Positions 40,802 through 52,729 of a stretch of 64,000 nucleotides of DNA are shown one piece after another. The stretch covers positions 8,727,842 to 8,791,841 of the forward strand of contig NC_087071.1 in the NCBI RefSeq assembly GCF_963678635.1. Direction: 5' to 3'. This DNA is from Symsagittifera roscoffensis. Taxonomy: Eukaryota; Xenacoelomorpha; Acoela; Convolutidae. The notes under the pieces are model-generated. The model searched no databases. It was not told the DNA's origin and saw only the letters and a list, made by a program, of their open reading frames with translations. The number at the start of each line of letters is the position of its first letter. The first letter of the stretch is position 1. The position numbers and the translations under genes are program-made.

Positions 40802-41056
40802 CTGGTTTACTTGGAGTTTCAGCCAGAGACGGCGTTGACACCGGACCTGAATTCTTATACTTTTCGCCACTTCCTGTCAAAATTTCGTCTACTTCTGAAG
40901 CTTTGACGAGAGTTATATTCAATGCTCCCCCTGATCCTATTAAGCCAGCTTCGGCTAGAATTTTGCGCTCATTAGAGGTAACCATACGTCGCCATATTCC
41001 AGGATATTTGCGGTATAACGCTCCTCGGAATAAGCGAAGATACTGTCCAACATCAG
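40802..41056 (-). pseudogene. snfc-5: Partial duplicate of the SNF5/SMARCB1 exon
   Basis: This repeats 39138-39389 with no difference that I could see. It starts within the DVGQYLRLFRG segment and runs through the KASEVDEIL region to the donor site. It lacks the start codon, the splice acceptor and the first roughly 35 codons. Past 41056 the sequence switches to retroelement 3' sequence. It forms part of a tandem duplication that also contains both LTR fragments and the inverted LTR end. It cannot encode the normal N-terminus and is best read as a pseudo-exon. Confidence 0.88.
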
Positions 41057-41783
41057 AAAAGAAGAAAACAAAGGAGTGATGAAGAAAAGTTAAAACTCAG
41101 AAATGTTTTATGTGTGTGAAAAACTCAAGTGAGAAACCAAGCAACCAAGTTGTAATTGAAAACTGAAACATTTAGTTGAGTTTTGAAATTGTTGCATTTA
41201 TAAATTTGCATTTTGATTTTAGTTGAAGTGGCTTTAGAGACACTCACTTACTATTTATTTAGGAGGGCTTAAGTAAAGGAGTATATTTAAATATTCCAGC
41301 CTGCATGACTGTTTTTATTCAGCTAGGAGAACTGATCACTTTGTGGTGACATGAAAGGCTTGGGTAATCTCTCGAAGAGGGAGATTGTTTCATTGTTCTT
41401 TCTAACCACAGAGTTTCTTAGTTTTAATATTCAGGACAATAACAAGCAAGATTTCCGAAGGGAAGAAGCATAGTAGGATAATTTTAGCTTGTTGGTTGGC
41501 AGGACTGTCCTGCAAGCCAACACCTTTTAAATCTAAGAGAAAAAGTTTTAATCGGGACATCGACATTGGAAGTCGGAAAATATGTTTTATCTTAGGTCAT
41601 ATCCTCAATGTGCAGATAAATGAAAGAATTTGAAGGCTATAGTGATGTAGTATGATGCCATTTATATTCTGCAGTGAGTCGATGTGACGTGGATAAAAGT
41701 AATTTCGTGCATTTTGTAAATTCTGTTCGATGACACTGTATCTATTTTACGAACATTGCGAGATTCAATGAGGACATTGACCG
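41057..41783 (+). other. 3' internal remnant of a C-family element
   Basis: About 730 bp, AT-rich, without a credible ORF. Its identity as element sequence is inferred from the polypurine tract and LTR that follow it directly. It joins SNF5 exon sequence at 41056 without an LTR, so the upstream element is truncated. Confidence 0.55.
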
Positions 41784-41799
41784 GACTGTCCGGGGAGTA
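41784..41799 (+). promoter_or_regulatory. Polypurine tract before the C LTR
   Basis: GACTGTCCGGGGAGTA directly precedes the LTR start TGTGACATTCG. The last twelve bases match the element B tract. Confidence 0.75.
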
Positions 41800-42723
41800 T
41801 GTGACATTCGACCAGAATGTGTAAAATGCAATATCTGCAGAATTCGAAATTTTAGCAGCGAGCCTTCCGGATTGGTGATTATTAAGAATTAAGAACGTTA
41901 TTGGAACGATTGGTCAAACGGTGAGGGCTAGAATATTCTGGTATTTTAAAATTTTAAAAATTCGAATTATGACGTCATATTTCTGAGAAACGTCAGAAAC
42001 GGCCATTTTGGCAGAAAAGCTAAAAGACAACAGAACAACATTAGTTGCGCGGACGAGAAGTACGAAAATTGGGAGAAAAAACAATAGCCGATTGCAGAAA
42101 TAGCAGTGAACACTCCGAGTTGCAACTATTGTGTCGCTACAATAGTTGCAAGGCCGTTGCAGACAACGGTGAAGGGTGGAGGACAGCCTTCCGGATAAAG
42201 AAGAAGTCAAGATTAGCGAGCTTGATTCAGTGGATTCAAGAATCCAGAAGGGTTTCGGGACTGAAACTTTTAGCCTGTTATATAGACTTTTAGCTTCTTT
42301 TCATGTCCTGATTTGAATTTAATTAACATCTAGATTCATTTTGATAACGATGTAAAGCTAGGAGTTGGGGGAAAGGGTTGATCCATCTTCGATGGAGATG
42401 ATGATTTTTATCTACTGAACAAAAACAATAGTAATATAAAAAATAGTAGTAGCCCTGTTTTTAGGAGTGACCTCGTGGTCTGGGGATACTGAGACCCAGC
42501 CATGAGCTCACTATTTCTGCATGTAATCTAGTTAATTTGAGTGTTTTGACCGAAGCCGAAAGCAGTAACGTTTTTGTCGACCCGATGTTAGAAAAGACCA
42601 CCGAAAAGTACTGGCTTGGTAGAGACGGTGAAAAGCATGCAAAGCTCTGTTTAGACGTTAGCCAGTCGTCTTAAGACTTAGTTTTGTCTTCCGTCGATAT
42701 GTATCTTCCAGGCGAATGTTACA
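41800..42723 (+). repeat. LTR of element C, shared between two elements
   Basis: 924 bp with TGTGACATTCG...CGAATGTTACA ends. It is the A-family LTR in plus orientation with many substitutions. Hairpins at 42120-42151 and 42154-42169 are conserved with A. It is flanked by a polypurine tract upstream and a primer-binding site downstream. Confidence 0.92.
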
Positions 42724-42735
42724 TAGATGTTTTTA

Positions 42736-42752
42736 TGGCGCTCCTGGGTGTT
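42736..42752 (+). promoter_or_regulatory. tRNA primer-binding site of element C
   Basis: TGGCGCTCCTGGGTGTT, 12 nt after the LTR end. Identical to A and B. Confidence 0.78.
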
Positions 42753-45661
42753 ATTTTTTTTAACATCATGACCGGCAAAACCGTTAACGAGCACTCCGCG
42801 CCGAGCGGATGCTCACATTAACGCCCTTAATAGGCCTAAACCGCCGGGGTGGAAGGGTAGTTCGGAACGCGGAAGCCTTCCGGATTACCGTGAATAGCTT
42901 TTTAACTTAGTTAAGACCGAAAACTCACGAACCAGGAAGGGTGGGGGGATCGGTCATTCCCTCGTTCCCTGAGAGGTTTGTGACCAAAAACACTTAAAGA
43001 TAAATAGAAAACCAAATAAAAAGTAGTATAGTACCCAAGAAAAACAAAAAACATAAAAAAATAACCGAAAAAACCAAAAACAGTAAAAAAAAATAAAAAA
43101 TCACTCGTAATCATCCCCCCAGACAAGATGTGATCCGACCCCCCCCGTTTGTTGTTGATAGATATATTGTTGTTACAGGCATTTATATCAGTCAAGATTC
43201 TTACGATCAGTTTTGTAGCCCGTTTGTGAGGCTTATACTGTAGGGTTATTTGAGCATTTAAGCACGTTAATGATATATTGCGCTCAATCCGGAAGGGTCA
43301 GCTGATTTGCGCTCAATTCGGAAGGGTCTTGGGAGAAGACTGATCCGGCAAGCAGTACAAGGAGCAACAAGAAGAGGCTCAACAACAACAACAATCGACT
43401 GTTGGGTATCGTTAACAAGTTTTGTATCCCTTTTGGTACAAAAATTAAGATAGTAATCTGTGGGGGGCTCGACAGTGCTGCACTGTAGTGACCCTTCACC
43501 GAACTGCGAATATCCGAGTTAAGCACCTTAATTCGGATATTAAACAAACCCGGAGGGGTATAGTATTACTAATATTATTAATTATATAGCCTATATTAAT
43601 AGTCTTATATCATTTTTTAGTCGAAAACAACGAAAACAGACCGGTTTTTAGGGTCAAAATAGCGATATTTTGATCCCCCCACAAGTCGCGATTTTTGAGA
43701 TATCGATATTTTTTGAAACGGAAAAAAGCGCTAAGTTAGTGTGTTACATCGTAACTGCACTACCATAACAGATAGAACCGGTTAAGTTAAGTTCGAAAGT
43801 GGTTGGAACTATTTTGGTACCGAAAACCGAAATTTCGTGATTTTTGAGAAAACGAAACACTATAAATTTGGAAAATTTTTTGAAATTTTTGAGTTACGAC
43901 ATTAAAAATAGTTGTTCGGACAACGTCCACTAGTGAATCTACAAGTTTTAAAACCCTTCCGGGTTGCAGAGAAATCGAACTTAACGTGTTTGATTTGGTG
44001 GATCCATCAATCCGGAGGGGTACAGGTAGCATAGTTTTTCGCAAATTTCTTCTACAAAAGCGTTTTAGATCGGGGCTTTTGCATTGAACTAGAAGAGTAC
44101 AGGCCTTCTGAGCTCGGATCAATAATTTTTAGGTCGAAAGGACCAGATTTGGGGAAAAAGTTAGGCGGAACCTATAACAGAGAAAATTTTTGAGTTTAGA
44201 AGAAAGACGTTTTGGTTAATAACTTTGGAACTACTGGACATATCGAGTTGATCTTGGTACCAATAGATCAGAAATTAGCTTAGCTTACTGATAGGGACAA
44301 AAAATTTTCGGAAAAGTAAGCGTGAAATTTTGTGAGATTGTTTTTAGCAAATTCACCAATTTGGGAGGGTAGACCCTTCACGTTTTATAAATTTTTTTTA
44401 GAAAAGCCCTTATACCCCTACCAAAAGGTAATAGCGGTTGAATAAAGTAACTTTAGGCTGTTCTATACGAAAAGAGAGGGCTAAAGGCACAGCAAAACCT
44501 TAATTGAGCCGAGGTTATGCGAGCGATAAGACCCTTCACCGTTAGTGTGAATTGTCAAATAAGAGGCTTAACTTCAATCCGGAAGGGTCTAGGAAAGTAG
44601 TGCATACCCTTCCTAGTTAATTGAAAGAGCAAAATTGCATCGGAGAACGTATCCGGAGGGGTATAGGTTGAAAGAAGGTAAACTCCGAAAAGCTACTTTT
44701 ACAAAACAGGAGGGCTCCCAATCCGGAGGGGTCAAAGATTTTTCAAGTTAGGAGGGGTCCGAATCCGGAGTGGTCTTATAGTTGCTAATTCGGAGGGGTC
44801 CAAATCCGGAGGGGTCTTATATTAACTAACTCAGAGGGGTCCCAATCCGGAGGGGTCTAGATTCTGCTAGTCCCGAAGGGTCCTATTTGTGCCAATCGGG
44901 AGGGGTATTATTTTATTAAAGGACTTAGGTAGACGAAAGAAAGACTAAAAAGTGAGAGGTATTAGGTTATTAGGTTATTAGCACACAGGCTAGGTATCAG
45001 TGACTGCACTGGTAACTTGCCCTTCGATAAGAACCAGACCAACACAAAACAGCTCCGGACTCGGATATTCGCGACACTAAGTCTAAATTAAAAAGAGCGT
45101 GATTCATTGGTGTGGATTGTAACATAAAACGTTTTTGGGAAAAGTGACTGCCCTGAGGGTTTTAGTAGGTCTAGCTCGGACGGTCCAAAGTCAGATAGGT
45201 AACACAGTACTCGGTGGGTGCAATAGACGCCCACTTGAGAAAATTACTGCCTTCAAAGTTTTGTCTGTTTGGTGCAGCACCGAGCAGGGAAAGCGTTTTC
45301 TTTAAGAGACAGGTTCGACTATTGTACTGCGACCGACTAAGAGTACGAGACTCATACGTTTTTTTTTATATAGAGATATTCATATTCTGTCATTATATAT
45401 ATTTTTTTTGTTTTTGATTTTAAATCAACATAAACTGTGCTTGATTGGGTAGTGAGTACACTATCTTTTAAATTGACTGATAACATCATATTGTGCTAGT
45501 TTCAAATCTTACGACCGATAATCGGTTAGTGTGAATAAATTTTATACAAACTGTACTCTGATAGCATACAGGGATTCGTGGTCACTATTTGATAGAATCT
45601 TGTGAAATTCATTATGTTGTGTCATTCTTATTGTTAATAAAACTATCAGGTCTCTAGCAGA
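42753..45661 (+). other. 5' leader of element C (first copy), non-coding
   Basis: Homologous to the A leader. Beside the primer-binding site it has a bulged hairpin (42790-42814) with the same 5+5-bp stem as A but a different bulged base, and the palindrome CGGAAGCCTTCCG (42870-42882). The purine motif CCGGARGGGT recurs at least a dozen times, mostly at 44575-44910. Its last 2.36 kb (43298-45659) is duplicated at 47337-49697. Confidence 0.85.
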
Positions 45662-47344
45662 ATGGTTGAAACCAGAAGTCAGAAGACCTCAGAAGAGCGA
45701 AAAGAACTGTTAGAAGTGGAGGTCAATACGGACCATACCATGAACGACAATCAGGAAGTACATGCACTGGAAGGGAGAGGCAGAAGGTTGGCGAGTGAAT
45801 CTACTCCGGTAGAACAAGGCCATGATTTTGCCACTTCCACCGGGACGCTGGATCGAGAAGAGATGTCGGAACTGTCCGACATCTCAACTGAAGTAGCGGC
45901 AACTAGAAGATCTCCGACAGACAACACTATGATGGCAAGCGGAACTGGGAAACAAACAACGTCATCATCATTCTCAGAAAGAATGAAGAACACCTTCGGA
46001 AACATCTTTCCATTCAGCATGGGAGGAGGAGCAGGAAACGACGGTGAATCCCAGGAGGAAGAGGATGAAGAGGAGCAAGGGAACTTTGGATCTCAAGTCA
46101 GCCTCAATAGTTCGATCCAGGAGAATGAGGCACACGTCGGAAGAGAGACTGGAACCATGGACAAATTTGGTGTAGTGACAACGATAAGCAAAGAGGCAAA
46201 CACACCGGGCCAGTCAAAAGACTTCGCGATTAGGACAAGTTCAGAGCCACAAACTGGAGAGAGTAGAACCAGAGGGCTAGGCAACGCGTTAGCGGACCCT
46301 GAAATAGAGAAGAAAAAGACGTCGAGACAGAGAGTCAAGGCCCGGATCTCGACCAGCACGAAGCTACCTGGGACCGACAGGGTTGCACCGCCACTAGTAA
46401 CGCCACTCGTGAATAACGGGGCAGCACTAGAAGAAGCCTTAAACAACATAGTGGACAGTTTAGGAGAACAAAATGAACAGATGTCAATTAGGATGAGTGA
46501 ACTAGAAAGAGCAGTTCACATTGAAAGAGAAAGTCTGCGGGAAGAAATAAACCGCAATAGACAAGAAGTTGGCAGGAGCGAAAAACGCTTGAAAGAAAGA
46601 ACGGACGAACATATGGCGAAGAAATTGTCGCGAATGACAAGAGAGGCGGAACAGCGAGAGTTACGCTTAAGAGACGACATGGAGAGGTTGAGAATTCAGC
46701 AAGAGCAGTCTCTTGGGACTCTTGACACAAAGATAGACGCGATGGTGGAGAGGCGAACTCAGGCCATCATGGATAGGTTGGACGGGCTACTAAGCAACAA
46801 GAGTGGACCAAAAGAAGGAGAGCCGAACTCGGGAGGTCCCAGCAGGGAACCGAGGGTGAACTTCAATGAACATCAAAAGAGGAAGACGTACGGATCCACT
46901 AGAGGCAGGGGCAGTTCATCAGGCTATGCCACAAGGGGTAATGGAGCAAGTTCATCGGGGAACAGACAAACCTCTAACGAACGACCAACGCAAGGCACAC
47001 ATGCGACTGGGAGAAGTGATTCCGGCAACAGGGGGCATGCAAGCCCGAGGAGGAGTCATGTGGGCCAAGCGGGAAACACTCACGGTGATTCGGATTGCAG
47101 GGATGCACCGCATACAGAGCCTTTGACGAGGTGTGAGGACACTCAGGCGGGACACTCAAGGGATGCTACGGCAATGGCCACAGCATTTGAACCCCTAAAC
47201 AGGTCTTTGGAGACATTCCTGACAAGGTTATCCAGAACCAATGAACGCAGTGAGAAGTCCAGAAGAGTCTTTAAGAAACCAAGATGCTACAAAGACGAAT
47301 CTGATGGCTGTATTGATACCTGGATAGAGGTAATGGTCAGCTGA
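45662..47344 (+). pseudogene. gag: Gag fragment of element C (first copy)
   Basis: A 560-codon frame that starts at MVETRSQ. The sequence corresponding to 49698-49882, which includes the normal start and the first 49 codons, is missing here: the leader joins directly to gag at 45659/45660. It runs through the coiled coil and Arg/Ser/Gly-rich part and ends where the capsid region begins, switching at 47337 into leader sequence. It lacks most of the capsid domain, zinc knuckles and pol. The nucleotide sequence is nearly identical to 49886-51559, so the duplication is recent. Confidence 0.88.
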
Positions 47345-49738
47345 TTTGCGCTCAATTCGGAAGGGTCTTGGGAGAAGACTGATCCGGCAAGCAGTACAAG
47401 GAGCAACAAGAAGAGGCTCAACAACAACAACAATCGACTGTTGGGTATCGTTAACAAGTTTTGTATCCCTTTTGGTACAAAAATTAAGATAGTAATCTGT
47501 GGGGGGCTCGACAGTGCTGCACTGTAGTGACCCTTCACCGAACTGCGAATATCCGAGTTAAGCACCTTAATTCGGATATTAAACAAACCCGGAGGGGTAT
47601 AGTATTACTAATATTATTAATTATATAGCCTATATTAATAGTCTTATATCATTTTTTAGTCGAAAACAACGAAAACAGACCGGTTTTTAGGGTCAAAATA
47701 GCGATATTTTGATCCCCCCACAAGTCGCGATTTTTGAGATATCGATATTTTTTGAAACGGAAAAAGCGCTAAGTTAGTGTGTTACATCGTAACTGCACTA
47801 CCATAACAGATAGAACCGGTTAAGTTAAGTTCGAAAGTGGTTGGAACTATTTTGGTACCGAAAACCGAAATTTCGTGATTTTTGAGAAAACGAAACACTA
47901 TAAATTTGGAAAATTTTTTGAAATTTTTGAGTTACGACATTAAAAATAGTTGTTCGGACAACGTCCACTAGTGAATCTACAAGTTTTAAAACCCTTCCGG
48001 GTTGCAGAGAAATCGAACTTAACGTGTTTGATTTGGTGGATCCATCAATCCGGAGGGGTACAGGTAGCATAGTTTTTCGCAAATTTCTTCTACAAAAGCG
48101 TTTTAGATCGGGGCTTTTGCATTGAACTAGAAGAGTACAGGCCTTCTGAGCTCGGATCAATAATTTTTAGGTCGAAAGGACCAGATTTGGGGAAAAAGTT
48201 AGGCGGAACCTATAACAGAGAAAATTTTTGAGTTTAGAAGAAAGACGTTTTGGTTAATAACTTTGGAACTACTGGACATATCGAGTTGATCTTGGTACCA
48301 ATAGATCAGAAATTAGCTTAGCTTACTGATAGGGACAAAAAATTTTCGGAAAAGTAAGCGTGAAATTTTGTGAGATTGTTTTTAGCAAATTCACCAATTT
48401 GGGAGGGTAGACCCTTCACGTTTTATAATTTTTTTTTAGAAAAGCCCTTATACCCCTACCAAAAGGTAATAGCGGTTGAATAAAGTAACTTTAGGCTGTT
48501 CTATACGAAAATAGAGGGCTAAAGGCACAGCAAAACCTTAATTGAGCCGAGGTTATGCGAGCGATAAGACCCTTCACCGTTAGTGTGAATTGTCAAATAA
48601 GAGGCTTAACTTCAATCCGGAAGGGTCTAGGAAAGTAGTGCATACCCTTCCTAGTTAATTGAAAGAGCAAAATTGCATCGGAGAACGTATCCGGAGGGGT
48701 ATAGGTTGAAAGAAGGTAAACTCCGAAAAGCTACTTTTACAAAACAGGAGGGCTCCCAATCCGGAGGGGTCAAAGCTTTTTCAAGTTAGGAGGGGTCCGA
48801 ATCCGGAGTGGTCTTATAGTTGCTAATTCGGAGGGGTCCAAATCCGGAGGGGTCTTATATTAACTAACTCAGAGGGGTCCCAATCCGGAGGGGTCTAGAT
48901 TCTGCCAGTCCGGAAGGGTCCTATTTGTGCCAATCGGGAGGGGTATTATTTTATTAAAGGACTTAGGTAGACGAAAGAAAGACTAAAAAGTGAGAGGTAT
49001 TAGGTTATTAGGTTATTAGCACACAGGCTAGGTATCAGTGACTGCACTGGTAACTTGCCCTTCGATAAGAACCAGACCAACACAAAACAGCTCCGGACTC
49101 GGATATTCGCGACACTAAGTCTAAATTAAAAAGAGCGTGATTCATTGGTGTGGATTGCAACATAAAACGTTTTTGGGAAAAGTGACTGCCCTGAGGATTT
49201 TAGTAGGTCTAGCTCGGGCGGTCCAAAGGCAGATAGGTAACACAGTACTCGGTGGGTGCAATAGACGCCCACTTGAGAAAATTACTGCCTTCAAAGTTTT
49301 GTCTGTTTGGTGCAGCACCGAGCAGGGAAAGCGTTTTCTTTAAGAGACAGGTTCGACTATTGTACTGCGACCGACTAAGAGTACAAGACACATACGTTTT
49401 TTTTATATAGAGATATTCATATTCTGTCATTATATATATTTTTTTTGTTTTTGATTTTAAATCAACATAAACTGTGCTTGATTGGGTAGTGAGTACACTA
49501 TCTTTTAAATTGACTGATAACATCATATTGTGCTAGTTTCAAATCTTACGACCGATAATCGGTTAGTGTGAATAAATCTTATACAAACTGTACTCTGATA
49601 GCATACAGGGATTCGTGGTCACTATTTGATAGAATCTTGTGAAATTCATTGTGTTGTGTCATTATTATTGTTAATAAAACTATCAGGTCTCTAGCAATCG
49701 AGTTAAGTGTATAGGCATTAAAAAGTGACAAACAGAGA
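47337..49738 (+). repeat. 5' leader of element C (second copy), without LTR or primer-binding site
   Basis: Starts in mid-leader (GTCAGCTGATTTGCG, equal to 43298) directly after gag sequence. It matches the first copy with a few substitutions and one-base indels, for example at 47761-47766. CCGGARGGGT motifs cluster at 48610-48950. After 49697 it contains the stretch missing from the first copy. No gene is visible. Confidence 0.9.
48610..48955 (+). repeat. Cluster of CCGGAGGGGT-type motifs in the C leader
   Basis: About eleven to thirteen copies of a 10- to 14-nt purine-rich motif (AATCCGGAGGGGTC and variants with AAGGGT or TCGGAGGGG) lie in 345 bp, irregularly spaced by 15-70 nt and nearly all on the sense strand. 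The same cluster occurs at 44575-44910 and, reversed, at 8010-8260 and 12415-12670. Confidence 0.8.
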
Positions 49739-52729
49739 ATGAGTCTAGACAAGTCAAGGATACCAAAACGAGGTAATAGCTCTAGGAAATTCATACCTGA
49801 AAAGCAAAGAAAAACGATGACCGATCCTTTTGTGGATTGGATCAAGCGATCCCGGTCCGACAAAGGGGAGACGGTTTCAGGCAGAATGGTTGAAACCAGA
49901 AGTCAGAAGACCTCAGAAGAGCGAAAAGAACTGTTAGAAGTGGAGGTCAATACGGACCATACCATGAACGACAATCAGGAAGTACATGCACTGGAAGGGA
50001 GAGGCAGAAGGTTGGCGAGTGAATCTACTCCGGTAGAACAAGGCCATGATTTTGCCACTTCCACCGGGACGCTGGATCGAGAAGAGATGTCGGAACTGTC
50101 CGACATCTCAACTGAAGTAGCGGCAACTAGAAGATCTCCGACAGACAACACTATGATGGCAAGCGGAACTGGGAAACAAACAACGTCATCATCATTCTCA
50201 GAAAGAATGAAGAACACCTTCGGAAACATCTTTCCATTCAGCATGGGAGGAGGAGCAGGAAACGACGGTGAATCCCAGGAGGAAGAGGATGAAGAGGAGC
50301 AAGGGAACTTTGGATCTCAAGTCAGCCTCAATAGTTCGATCCAGGAGAATGAGGCACACGTCGGAAGAGAGACTGGAACCATGGACAAATTTGGTGTAGT
50401 GACAACGATAAGCAAAGAGGCAAACACACCGGGCCAGTCAAAAGACTTCGCGATTAGGACAAGTTCAGAGCCACAAACTGGAGAGAGTAGAACCAGAGGG
50501 CTAGGCAACGCGTTAGCGGACCCTGAAATAGAGAAGAAAAAGACGTCGAGACAGAGAGTCAAGGCCCGGATCTCGACCAGCACGAAGCTACCTGGGACCG
50601 ACAGGGTTGCACCGCCACTAGTAACGCCACTCGTGAATAACGGGGCAGCACTAGAAGAAGCCTTAAACAACATAGTGGACAGTTTAGGAGAACAAAATGA
50701 ACAGATGTCAATTAGGATGAGTGAACTAGAAAGAGCAGTTCACATTGAAAGAGAAAGTCTGCGGGAAGAAATAAACCGCAATAGACAAGAAGTTGGCAGG
50801 AGCGAAAAACGCTTGAAAGAAAGAACGGACGAACATATGGCGAAGAAATTGTCGCGAATGACAAGAGAGGCGGAACAGCGAGAGTTACGCTTAAGAGACG
50901 ACATGGAGAGGTTGAGAATTCAGCAAGAGCAGTCTCTTGGGACTCTTGACACAAAGATAGACGCGATGATGGAGAGGCGAACTCAGGCCATCATGGATAG
51001 GTTGGACGGGCTACTAAGCAACAAGAGTGGACCAAAAGAAGGAGAGCCGAACTCGGGAGGTCCCAGCAGGGAACCGAGGGTGAACTTCAATGAACATCAA
51101 AAGAGGAAGACGTACGGATCCACTAGAGGCAGGGGCAGTTCATCAGGCTATGCCACAAGGGGTAATGGAGCAAGTTCATCGGGGAACAGACAAACCTCTA
51201 ACGAACGACCAACGCAAGGCACACATGCGACTGGGAGAAGTGATTCCGGCAACAGGGGGCATGCAAGCCCGAGGAGGAGTCATGTGGGCCAAGCGGGAAA
51301 CACTCACGGTGATTCGGATTGCAGGGATGCACCGCATACAGAGCCTTTGACGAGGTGTGAGGACACTCAGGCGGGACACTCAAGGGATGCTACGGCAATG
51401 GCCACAGCATTTGAACCCCTAAACAGGTCTTTGGAGACATTCCTGACAAGGTTATCCAGGACCAATGAACGCAGTGAGAAGTCCAGAAGAGTCTTTAAGA
51501 AACCAAGATGCTATAAAGACGAATCTTATGGCTGTATTGATACCTGGATAGAGGTAATGAAACTGCATTTTGAGGAAGAGGACTTGTCGGAGAGACAGGA
51601 ATGCGGCGCGCTCACCAGCAACTTGGAAGGGACAGCCCTGAACTGTGTCATGGCCAAGAAGCAATATCAACGTGACACGGCTGAGAAAATCTTCGAAATC
51701 TTGTTAAACCGTTTCGGATCAGGGGTGCAGGGGCACCAGGCCATGATGCGCTTCGAGAAACGGAGGCAACGAGAAGATGAAACGATAGACAAGTTTCTCG
51801 ATGATTTGGAAATGCTGAGAAGACGCTGCCAACCGGATGAGTCAAACCGAAGGATGAACCTGGCCGTAGCCTCAAAATTCATCGATGGCGTGAAAAATGA
51901 TGAACTTTGTACGATGCTAGCAACGCATTACACACCACTATCAACAAATGCGCCAACACCGGAGGAGTTGAGGCTCAAGTCAAAAGAGTATCTTTTGTTG
52001 AAACCTCCTTCGAGATCTGGATACTACAAGAACAATTATGGCAATTTTAACAACGGACCAGCAAACCAAGGGAACAATTGGTACAAACCGAGGGATGATA
52101 TGGACAAGAGATGCTCTTGTGCCAATTGCAGTTCAACGGACCATCATGTGTCAGCATTCCCAGCTTACAAACAAGGCATAAAAGCTATAGGCTTTAGCCT
52201 CGAGGACGAAGATGCGTCAGAATTGGACCATGAGGATTTCATGATAGGAGTAATTGCAAAATTCGGCCCAAGGTGTTTCTTTTGCAACTTGGAAGGTCAT
52301 TTTAAATCAGATTGTCCGCAATTCTGGGATGCAGTGGCAGACATCAAGCCTCCAAGACATGAAGAAGCTTTGTCAGGAGTGAAAGCCAGCAAGGCTCGAC
52401 TTTTGAGTGAAGCGGAGGCACGCAGAAAGGATAAACCTCAAGAGCTGGCGGCAAAGAAAATGCAAGCGGTAACAGAGGAGACACGTGAGCCGGAACCAGC
52501 AACTGCGGCTGATGACTTCAAGATCGATTATAAGGCAGCCGCGAGGGATGCTCTAAATAGAGTGCAGCAGGAATTGGTGACGAAAGAGATCGAACAAAAA
52601 GTGAAACTTGAACTGGAAAATGAGAAACTTCAGGAGCAACTGAATACCTTCGAAGCAACGGAGTTCGAAGAAACGAAAGCACCAAGCAGTTTAAACATGA
52701 AAGATTTTTTTGCGACTTTCGTTACTTGA
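49739..52729 (+). pseudogene. gag: Gag of element C, second copy, fused out of frame to deleted pol
   Basis: 996 codons from MSLDKSRIPKRG. It has an acidic N-terminus, a coiled coil (about residues 270-400), an Arg/Gly/Ser-rich segment, a capsid-like region (about 590-720) and a zinc-knuckle area near 800-870. The first knuckle has lost its last Cys: A has C at this place, C has Phe (TTC at 52157-52159). The second knuckle (CFFCNLEGHFKSDC) is intact. The frame ends at 52729 because a deletion of about 1.6 kb relative to A (A positions about 4246 to 2622) removed the retropepsin and the first part of RT and shifted the frame. Gag alone might still be translated. Confidence 0.92.

Noticed and set aside
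52726-52728. TTG as the start of the C pol frame
   Set aside because: It lies in the middle of a conserved RT motif and follows a deletion junction; the frame is a continuation of pol, not a new gene.
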